From NCBI GenBank assembly GCA_028822945.1, contig JAPKCN010000095.1, positions 1 through 7,194 on the forward strand: DNA of 7,194 nt. Direction: 5' to 3'. Below the pieces are notes generated by a model, which ran no database searches, had not been told where the DNA came from, and saw only the letters and a program-made list of their open reading frames with translations. Below, piece after piece: positions 1 to 5,737 of this stretch. Source of the DNA: Porticoccaceae bacterium. Lineage in GTDB: Bacteria; Pseudomonadota; Gammaproteobacteria; Pseudomonadales; Porticoccaceae. Within the stretch, counting starts at the first letter, position 1, and each line of letters opens with the position of its first letter. A program made the position numbers and the translations under genes.

Positions 1-815
1 TACACAGTGGTCGCCAAAGGTTTATATTTCGATAAATAGCTTTTTTGCCACATTTATCTTGGCGATATAGTCATTCGGAACCACCTTGTATTCCGCCATG
101 ACGATTAAATAACTGGTTACGTCAAAGGTCTGCCAGTCGATCGTCGGTTATGCCCTAGGCGCAAAAGTAGGCCGTAGAATTGGGGTACGATGTAAACCGT
201 GGGATAAAGCTTTCGTTGATTTAATCGCAAAACTCCTACTTAAGTTAAAAAACTAGTTTTTTTTGCGCGGCGATCTACTCTAGCGACGGAAGAAGGAGCA
301 CCGATAAAATAAGCAGTGTTTTGTTGATCTTTACTATGGCGGTCATCGGGTTGACTGCGGTGACATTGCGAACACTGCATCTAGCCCCACTGCTGAGCCT
401 AGGTCCGCGGAGATTCGCAGGTTAAAGTTAGCACCGAGTTATAATCGGGCTAAAAAACACCAGCTTAGCGGTGTGCGCGGAAAAAAATACTCGATAGCGT
501 CGCCGACCTCTGCGCACATAGTAGAATTATAGAGTTCGTGAATGAGGCGTTGGCTGCCGCCGTGATCGCGCAGATTTAGGCGTAAGACGTCAAAGCCATT
601 GTTGAGTAAATACTCGCTGTGGTCACCTGGCAAGTGGATTTGGTTGAGCCCTCCCAACGTTGGAGTAAAATCACTACTGCGCTATTTTGACCTGCACATC
701 GGTCGTAGCTAGCCATTAATTGAGTGCCATCTTCGGCCGTCAGAATCATCGGCTCGGAGTTGAGCGTTTCGAGTAATTTGGCGGCGCGATTTTTTTGTGG
801 ACCGAGACTATTCAC
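1..815 (-). pseudogene. Decayed alpha/beta-fold hydrolase (YheT-like), cut by window edge
   Basis: Remains of an alpha/beta hydrolase of the YheT-like type, read from a GTG near 815 towards base 1 and continuing beyond the window. Homology is visible piecewise in changing frames. The N-terminal part has LLQRWEGSTKST, where the family has an LLHGWEGS-type oxyanion motif. After a frameshift near 606-616 come LLNNGFDVLRLNLRDHGGS and PRTPLS. The nucleophile elbow (family GFSLGxN) is broken by indels near 438-466, after which LGANFNLRIS and GLDAVFAMS follow. Another shift near 350-360 leads to pieces resembling the family's NPDD and KQxLYPxVY stretches. At 25-120 SYLIVMAEYKVVPNDYIA matches the strand before the catalytic Asp, but EY stands where DD is usual. 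A TAA at 22-24 (probably from CAA) precedes TFGDHC, the catalytic-His region. Several independent lesions argue for a true pseudogene rather than one sequencing error. The family is recognised from memory; the exact subfamily and original start are uncertain. Confidence 0.85.
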
Positions 816-1017
816 GATACTCTAAACGTGTGGGTTTTTAAGTTATATAGGCTGAGAACAAGTGCTGGAGTGGCACATTTTATATGCTATTTAACTAAAG
901 ATGTGTAACATGTGGGAAGGCATGTTGCGGTGTAATTATGTCACTGCGAAGGGCGCGCGAGCTTTGCAATACCGAGCGCAAGAACGCTTGCTTCACAGAC
1001 ACAAAGGGCTGAGTCTT
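816..1017. other. Intergenic region between the pseudogene and the DUF6491-like gene
   Basis: About 200 bases between two divergently read units. It should hold the promoter of the + strand genes and the old promoter of the pseudogene. AT-rich stretches lie at 841-850 and 878-900, but no pair of -35 and -10 boxes with good spacing stands out on either strand. The + frame is open from an ATG at 901, but the peptide it would add is basic, has no ribosome binding site and would sit in front of a signal peptide, so it is treated as non-coding leader. A small hairpin (GCAAG, loop AACG, CTTGC) lies near 978-991; no function is claimed. Confidence 0.5.
1003..1008 (+). promoter_or_regulatory. Ribosome binding site deciding the start at 1018
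   Basis: AAAGGG lies 9 bases before the ATG at 1018. The upstream ATG at 901 has no comparable purine-rich site, which supports the shorter protein. Confidence 0.5.
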
Positions 1018-1470
1018 ATGGGATTAAACATGAGTCAATCAAGAGTGATTTGGACGCCGTTGTTGTTCGCATGTTTAATGTACGCAATATCGTTCCATGC
1101 CGGCGCCGTCGACAATATTGAGATGGCCGATGCGGCGGCAAAAAACTCGATTATTGAAAAGCTTCGTGCACTCGATGACTTAGATGCTAGTGACTATGGT
1201 ATTCGTCATAATTGCATCAAAAATAGCCGTATTCGGAGTATCCGTTTTGAGGATGATCAGACGGCGATTGTCGACGTTGGTAGGAGCCGGCAGGTTATCT
1301 TAACCCTGCGTAAGAAGTGTCCAGGTATTAAGCAGCGCCCATACATACATCGATCGCGGTTGGACTCGCTGTGTGCTAGATATGATCGGTTTGAGATTCT
1401 AGAAAGTGGTTTGCAATGTCAAGTGGAAACTCTCGAACCGTATATGAGACTGGAAAATGATGCTCGTTAA
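1018..1470 (+). CDS. Small exported DUF6491-like protein of unknown function
   Basis: A 150-residue protein when started at ATG 1018; a second in-frame ATG at 1030 is possible. The N-terminus looks like a Sec signal peptide: Arg9, a hydrophobic stretch at about 10-27, and a likely cleavage after HAGA (residue 30). An LFAC sequence at 16-19 is a poor lipobox, so a lipoprotein is less likely. The mature part has four cysteines (66, 101, 119, 134) in a pattern I associate with DUF6491: NCIKNSRIRSI, then a DDQ turn, KKCPGI, SLCARYD and LQCQVE. In an exported protein these could form two disulfides. No catalytic motif is visible and no function is claimed. Its end overlaps the next gene by 14 bases, so the two are very likely co-transcribed and translationally coupled. 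The DUF assignment comes from motif memory and is moderately sure; that the gene is real is more certain. Confidence 0.7.
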   Translation: MGLNMSQSRVIWTPLLFACLMYAISFHAGAVDNIEMADAAAKNSIIEKLRALDDLDASDYGIRHNCIKNSRIRSIRFEDDQTAIVDVGRSRQVILTLRKKCPGIKQRPYIHRSRLDSLCARYDRFEILESGLQCQVETLEPYMRLENDAR

Positions 1471-2347
1471 ACGATTGAAAGGCCGATTACTAAAATACGT
1501 CCATACAATTGGCTACTCTTTAACGATTTTTGGTTTAATTTTTTTGACGCCCTCTTGGGCTGAGGTTAGTTTAGGCGATAATACCCAAATTACATGGCGG
1601 GGTAGCTGGCAGCAGGGTGGTTTGCTAGTGGGTCGAGTAGACCCAGAGATCGACGTTCGCTATCGGGATTTCAGCTTACCCAGAACCTCTAACGGAGACT
1701 TTTTGCTAGGCTTGTCACGCGATGCCGATGCCCATCTAGAGTTAGTGTTAGGCGCTGCAGGTCGAATGAAGCGTACGCTGAGCTTCGATGTTGCAACCCG
1801 CAGTTACGATATACAGCGTATCGAGGGTATAGCGCAAGATCGCGTGACGCCTCCAAAGGCGGTTTTGGCGCGTATCGACAGTGAAGCTCGAGAGGTTGTC
1901 GCAGCACGAGCACAGCTTAGCCCCAGCGAGGTTTTTATGGGCGGGTTTGAAGCGCCTATGCGGCGCCCTTTGACCGGTGTTTATGGCAGTCAAAGGGTCT
2001 ACAATGGGGTGCCGAAAAGCCCTCATTACGGTGTCGACTACGCGGCGCCCACGGGCGCCAAAGTGTTAGCGCCTGCTGCCGGCGTAGTAACGCTCACACA
2101 CAGCGACATGTTCTATTCGGGGGGGACGTTGATCATCGATCATGGTCATGGACTGAGTTCAAGTTTTTTACACCTAAGTGCTATATTGGTGGCGCCGGGT
2201 GATAATATCGAGCGCGGGCAGTTGATTGCGGAGGTCGGCGCCAGTGGGCGGGCCACTGGGCCGCATCTCGACTGGCGGATGAACTGGCGCGATGTGCGCA
2301 TCGATCCGTTACTTGTGTTGCAGGCTCTGCCAATTTTGAATCAGTAA
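1457..2347 (+). CDS. Exported M23-family (LytM-type) metallopeptidase
   Basis: A 296-residue zinc peptidase, probably a periplasmic peptidoglycan endopeptidase or a degenerate relative acting as an amidase activator. Residues 1-35 form a signal peptide: a basic start, a hydrophobic core at about 18-31, and cleavage after PSWA. Residues 36-155 are an N-terminal beta-rich domain without recognisable motifs. The M23 domain covers about 160-285, with PLTGVYGSQR, then HYGVD (His190, Asp194 as metal ligands), a GTLIIDHGHGL strand, FLHLS (His239) and GPHLDWRMNW (His270, Asp272). The usual third metal ligand is the second His of an H-x-H; here that position is Asp272. I recall this GPHLDW form from other proteobacterial M23 proteins, so it looks like a subfamily trait rather than a defect. 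The start at 1457 (or ATG 1460) overlaps the upstream gene, with a short GGA just before it. No LysM or SPOR domain is seen. The family is certain; the exact substrate is unknown. Confidence 0.93.
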   Translation: MMLVKRLKGRLLKYVHTIGYSLTIFGLIFLTPSWAEVSLGDNTQITWRGSWQQGGLLVGRVDPEIDVRYRDFSLPRTSNGDFLLGLSRDADAHLELVLGAAGRMKRTLSFDVATRSYDIQRIEGIAQDRVTPPKAVLARIDSEAREVVAARAQLSPSEVFMGGFEAPMRRPLTGVYGSQRVYNGVPKSPHYGVDYAAPTGAKVLAPAAGVVTLTHSDMFYSGGTLIIDHGHGLSSSFLHLSAILVAPGDNIERGQLIAEVGASGRATGPHLDWRMNWRDVRIDPLLVLQALPILNQ

Positions 2348-2387
2348 GTGTGCTGTTGTTTTGGTTAGGTTGTCATAGCGACTGGCG

Positions 2388-2432
2388 GTGATTTTCATTA
2401 CAATGAAGCATCCCTAGAATAGTGATTTTCAT
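2388..2432 (+). repeat. 11-base direct repeat before the Trm112-like gene
   Basis: GTGATTTTCAT occurs at 2388-2398 and again at 2422-2432, where it runs into the ATG at 2431. The copies are identical and start 34 bases apart. They could be a chance or slippage duplication, or a paired site for a regulator. TACAAT at 2399-2404 lies between them and resembles a -10 box, but no -35 box is found at the right distance. Confidence 0.4.
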
Positions 2433-2634
2433 GGACAAAAAAATACTTAGCATTCTGGTCTGTCCACTGAGTAAAGCGCCACTAGTATACGATAAGCAAA
2501 ATCAGGAGCTCGTTTGCGCCGCCAGTGGTCTGGCCTATCCAGTTCGCGACGGGATCCCGGTGATGCTCGAATCTGAGGCGCGGCTGATGACAGCAGACGA
2601 AAAACTGAAAAAAGTGTCGCGAGGTGTCGACTGA
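2431..2634 (+). CDS. Trm112/YcaR-like small protein
   Basis: A 67-residue protein of the Trm112-like family, to which E. coli YcaR (about 60 residues) belongs. In eukaryotes and archaea Trm112 stabilises and activates several methyltransferases; the role of the bacterial forms is not well settled. MDKKILSILVCP at the start, QELVC at about 25-29 and the signature RDGIPVMLESEAR at 39-51 align well with YcaR. Only Cys11 and Cys29 remain. The CPxC of zinc-binding members is CPLS here, so a stable zinc knuckle is doubtful; I recall this loss in other bacterial members. ATG 2431 is chosen because YcaR starts the same way (MD..L..I.CP); an in-frame GTG at 2422 would add only three residues. No strong ribosome binding site precedes either start. 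Elsewhere the gene often sits between lpxK and kdsB, so its place between a peptidase and a HIT gene is different. Confidence 0.88.
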   Translation: MDKKILSILVCPLSKAPLVYDKQNQELVCAASGLAYPVRDGIPVMLESEARLMTADEKLKKVSRGVD

Positions 2635-2684
2635 AAAAATATGTGACGTGGCAGCGTTTTGGCTACTAATCGGAGATTGCCCGC

Positions 2685-3044
2685 ATGAGTGACTCGCAAG
2701 TCAGTCTGTTTACTCGCATTATTAATAGCGAAATTCCAGCAGACATTGTTTATGAAGATGATCAGTGCATTGTAATCAACGATATAGCGCCGCAGGCGCC
2801 GGTGCACATGTTGGTGATCCCACGAAAGCCACTGGCGAGACTTGTCGACGCCGTGAAGGACGATGAAATGATTATGGGTCATCTGCTTTGGGTTGCGGGC
2901 GAAGTTGCGCGGATGCGTGGTATAGAGAATGCTTTTCGACTGGTGATCAATAATGGCGCTGGCGCTGGGCAGACAGTTTTTCATCTTCACTTACACGTTC
3001 TCGGCGCTAAGCAGTTCCACGAAACAGACCTAACAACACTATAA
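2685..3044 (+). CDS. HIT-family (HinT-like) nucleotide hydrolase
   Basis: A 119-residue cytoplasmic protein of the histidine triad family. HinT-type enzymes hydrolyse purine nucleoside phosphoramidates and aminoacyl-adenylates such as those made by tRNA synthetases. The N-terminal LFTRIINSEIPADIVYEDD (about 8-26) is typical of the family, as is HMLVIPRKP (41-49). NNGAGAGQTVFHLHLHVLG (89-107) holds the triad H-x-H-x-H, His100, His102 and His104; by family analogy the middle His102 is the nucleophile. The C-terminus is unusual: the common GGR...WPPG-like ending is replaced by GAKQFHETDLTTL, with no Trp. A good GGAG at 2672-2675 lies 9 bases before the ATG. It lies 50 bases after the Trm112-like gene and 33 bases before alaS, so a shared transcript is likely. 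Function as a hydrolase is inferred from the triad. Confidence 0.95.
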   Translation: MSDSQVSLFTRIINSEIPADIVYEDDQCIVINDIAPQAPVHMLVIPRKPLARLVDAVKDDEMIMGHLLWVAGEVARMRGIENAFRLVINNGAGAGQTVFHLHLHVLGAKQFHETDLTTL

Positions 3045-3046
3045 CT

Positions 3047-3060
3047 CGAGCTCCGAGCTC
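3047..3060 (+). repeat. Tandem CGAGCTC repeat with dyad symmetry before alaS
   Basis: CGAGCTC is present twice head to tail (3047-3053 and 3054-3060), directly after the HIT stop codon and just before the alaS ribosome binding site. Since GAGCTC is its own reverse complement, the two copies at 3048-3053 and 3055-3060 also form a near-perfect palindrome about base 3054. In RNA a 5-bp stem with a CCG loop is possible. It could be an operator or chance; no terminator U-run follows. Confidence 0.4.
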
Positions 3061-3067
3061 ATCAATT

Positions 3068-3072
3068 GGAAG
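3068..3072 (+). promoter_or_regulatory. Ribosome binding site of alaS, deciding the start at 3078
   Basis: GGAAG lies 5 bases before ATG 3078. A frame-compatible TTG at 3066 overlaps this site, so the ATG is the likely start and the four extra residues are not part of the protein. Confidence 0.7.
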
Positions 3073-3077
3073 CCATC

Positions 3078-5675
3078 ATGAAGAGTGCTGATATTCGCAG
3101 TGCGTTTTTAGAGTATTTTGCCGGTCAACAACACCGGATAGTTGCCAGCAGTAGCTTGGTGCCGGCTAATGATCCGACTCTGCTATTTACTAATGCCGGT
3201 ATGGTGCAGTTTAAGGATGTATTCTTGGGGGCAGACCACCGCGATTATGTGCGCGCAGTTTCGTCACAGCGGTGCGTGCGTGCCGGAGGCAAGCACAACG
3301 ACTTGGAGAATGTAGGTTATACCGCGCGGCACCATACGTTTTTTGAAATGCTCGGTAATTTTAGTTTTGGCGATTACTTTAAACGCGATGCTATTCGCTT
3401 CGGCTGGCAGTTTTTAACCGAGGTGTTGGGATTACCCGCTGAGCGCCTCTGGGTCACGGTTCACATTAGTGACGATGAGGCGGCTGCGATCTGGATTGAC
3501 GAGATTGGCATCGATCCCGCGCGCCTATCGCGACTCGACGAGGATAACTTTTGGCAGATGGGCGATACCGGCCCTTGTGGCCCCTGCACCGAGATTTTTT
3601 GGGATCATGGGGAAGATATTGCTGGTGGGCCACCCGGCAGTCAAGACGATGACCTAGACCGTTACATTGAAATTTGGAATCTGGTATTTATGCAGTATGA
3701 GCGCGACGCCAGCGGCAGTATGACCGCCTTACCCAAACCCTCGATCGATACCGGTATGGGATTGGAGCGGATTGCGGCGGTCATGCAGGGCGTGCACAAC
3801 AACTATGATATCGACTTATTCCAACATCTGATCAAGGCAGCTGCGCAGATAATCGGGTGTAACAATCTGCATGAAAATTCCCTCAAGGTGGTGGCCGATC
3901 ACATCCGCTCCTGCGCCTTTTTGGTGATTGATGGTGTGTCGCCTTCCAACGAAGGGCGCGGTTATGTATTGCGAAGGATCTTGCGGCGGGCGCTGCGCCA
4001 CGGCCATAGTTTGGGAGCTAAAGGACTATTTTTTCATCTCTTAATTCCGGCTTTGTCCGAGGTTATGGGCGATGCCTACCCAGAACTTAGGACACAGCAG
4101 GATAAATTGTCAGCCGTAATTCGCGCCGAAGAAGAGCAATTTGCGCGCACCCTCGACAAGGGGATGGGCGTTCTTGAGACTGCTTTGGCCGGCTTGTCGG
4201 GTGAAACCTTGCCGGGAGAATTAATCTTTCAACTTTATGATACTTACGGGTTCCCGACCGATCTGACCAATGATATCGCCCGAGAGCGTGGTCTAGCCTT
4301 GGATATGCCAGGCTATGAGCAGTGTATGCAGGAACAGCGTGAGAGAGCGCGTGCAGCCAGTCAATTTGGCAGTGATTATAGCGATGCTATACGCATTGAT
4401 GGGCGCACTAAGTTTGTCGGTTACAGCGCGCTAGAGAACCGAGGGAAAGTGCTTGGCCTACAGAGCGATGGGCATATCATAGACCGGTCGGAGGAAGGCA
4501 GTGAAGTAATTGTAGTGCTCGATCAATCGCCATTTTATGCCGAGTCGGGTGGGCAAGCTGGGGATCGAGGTTATCTATCGACAGATAGCGCCAAGGTAGA
4601 GATTTACGATTGTAAAAAGGCCGGCGATCACCATTTACACTTTGGCAAAGTGCTGATGGGTAGTTTGGCAGTGGGTGATCGTGTTGATGCGCGCGTCGAT
4701 CGCGAGTCGAGGAACGCGACATGCTGTAACCACTCTGCGACGCACCTGCTGCATGCTGCCCTGCAAGAAGTGCTTGGAGAACATGTCCACCAGCGTGGAT
4801 CGCTAGTTGATAGTCAGCGTCTGCGCTTTGATTTTTCGCATAGCGAATCTGTGACCGGTGATCAATTGCGTGCGGTGGAGAGCAGTATGAACGCTTATGT
4901 TTTCGCCAATACCGCAGTCGAAACCAATATTATGTCGATGGATGAAGCGCATGACCTCGGTGCTATGGCGCTGTTCGGAGAGAAATATGGCGATACGGTG
5001 CGTGTGGTGCGTATGGGTGGCGATTACTCGCTAGAGCTTTGCGGCGGTACCCACGTGCAGCGCACTGGCGAGATTGGCACCGTGCGCATTTCTGCCGAGT
5101 CTAGTGTCGCCTCAGGGATACGCCGGATTGAGGCGGTCAGCGGCGCGTGCGCGCTGGCACATACGCATCACGCCGAGGCCATACTCGAGGATGCTGCCGG
5201 CGCACTCCGCGCATCGAGAGACAATGTTGCTGAACGTGTAAAAGCTCTCATAGACGATAACAAACGTTTACAAAGGGATATCCAGATACTACAGAGCAAG
5301 CTTGCCGATGCGTCTGGCAGCGATTTAATGGCGAACATACGCAATGTAAAGGGCTTGTCGGTGCTTGTGTCTGTAGTCGAGGTTGCCGATGCTAAGGGCT
5401 TGCGCGCCGTGGCTGATCAGGTGCGCTCAAAAATACAGCGCGGAGCCTTTGTGCTGGCCGCAGTAGAAGGTGATAGGGCAGCCGTAGTGGTCGGTATTAC
5501 TCGAAACCTAACGGATACTATTAACGCCGGTGAATTGTTCAAGTTTATAGCTAGCCAGACCGATGGCAAGGGCGGTGGACGGCCAGATATGGCTCAGGGC
5601 TCGGTTGCCGATGTCGAGGCGCTGCCAGCAGCGCTGGAATCGGTATACGATTGGATTGCGCAACGACTTTTATAA
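3078..5675 (+). CDS. alaS: Alanine--tRNA ligase
   Basis: Alanyl-tRNA synthetase, 865 residues, close to the roughly 875 of E. coli AlaS. It charges tRNA-Ala in the cytoplasm and removes wrongly attached Ser or Gly. The class II catalytic core occupies about 1-240: FTNAGMVQFKDVFLG, RCVRAGGKHNDLENVG, HTFFEMLGNFSFGDYF, DTGPCGPCTEIFWD and motif 3 GMGLER (226-231). The tRNA-recognition helical region follows to about 450 (EGRGYVLRRILRRALRHG at 292-309). The editing domain holds SPFYAESGGQAGD (484-496) and the zinc site HSATH (His552, His556) plus CGGTH (Cys655, His659), all intact. A coiled-coil linker lies near 710-745, and the C-Ala domain ends with DGKGGGRPDMAQGS at 829-842. Nothing is truncated or odd. 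The neighbours lysC and csrA downstream are the arrangement known from Pseudomonas relatives. Start chosen by the GGAAG at 3068. Confidence 0.99.
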   Translation: MKSADIRSAFLEYFAGQQHRIVASSSLVPANDPTLLFTNAGMVQFKDVFLGADHRDYVRAVSSQRCVRAGGKHNDLENVGYTARHHTFFEMLGNFSFGDYFKRDAIRFGWQFLTEVLGLPAERLWVTVHISDDEAAAIWIDEIGIDPARLSRLDEDNFWQMGDTGPCGPCTEIFWDHGEDIAGGPPGSQDDDLDRYIEIWNLVFMQYERDASGSMTALPKPSIDTGMGLERIAAVMQGVHNNYDIDLFQHLIKAAAQIIGCNNLHENSLKVVADHIRSCAFLVIDGVSPSNEGRGYVLRRILRRALRHGHSLGAKGLFFHLLIPALSEVMGDAYPELRTQQDKLSAVIRAEEEQFARTLDKGMGVLETALAGLSGETLPGELIFQLYDTYGFPTDLTNDIARERGLALDMPGYEQCMQEQRERARAASQFGSDYSDAIRIDGRTKFVGYSALENRGKVLGLQSDGHIIDRSEEGSEVIVVLDQSPFYAESGGQAGDRGYLSTDSAKVEIYDCKKAGDHHLHFGKVLMGSLAVGDRVDARVDRESRNATCCNHSATHLLHAALQEVLGEHVHQRGSLVDSQRLRFDFSHSESVTGDQLRAVESSMNAYVFANTAVETNIMSMDEAHDLGAMALFGEKYGDTVRVVRMGGDYSLELCGGTHVQRTGEIGTVRISAESSVASGIRRIEAVSGACALAHTHHAEAILEDAAGALRASRDNVAERVKALIDDNKRLQRDIQILQSKLADASGSDLMANIRNVKGLSVLVSVVEVADAKGLRAVADQVRSKIQRGAFVLAAVEGDRAAVVVGITRNLTDTINAGELFKFIASQTDGKGGGRPDMAQGSVADVEALPAALESVYDWIAQRLL

Positions 5676-5737
5676 ACGCCGGTTATTTCAGCGGCCTTAA
5701 ACTCGACTGAACGAACGCTAATCAAAGACGGAATAAT
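5676..5737 (+). other. alaS-lysC spacer without terminator or riboswitch
   Basis: This 62-base gap has no stem followed by a U-run, so read-through from alaS is likely. It is also far too short for a lysine riboswitch (L box), which controls lysC in some other gammaproteobacteria. A GGAA at 5730-5733 serves as ribosome binding site for ATG 5738. Confidence 0.5.

Noticed and set aside
439..815. Two separate small - strand genes
   Set aside because: Both are frame fragments of one hydrolase; their motifs join in family order once a frameshift near 606-616 is allowed.
901..1017. N-terminal extension of the DUF6491-like protein from ATG 901
   Set aside because: No ribosome binding site, a basic non-family peptide, and it would bury the signal peptide that starts near 1018.
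2535..2990. 151-residue - strand open frame
   Set aside because: It lies antisense to the Trm112-like and HIT genes, both clearly real, and has no recognisable motif.
3045..3060. Cloning scar (XhoI and SacI sites side by side)
   Set aside because: The flanking genes are continuous and in natural order, and no vector sequence is present; a short natural repeat explains it.
3066..3077. TTG start of alaS four codons upstream
   Set aside because: The TTG overlaps the GGAAG ribosome binding site that serves the ATG at 3078, and AlaS proteins normally begin close to that Met.
5676..5737. Lysine riboswitch before lysC
   Set aside because: The gap is only 62 bases, far below the size of an L box, and shows no matching stems.
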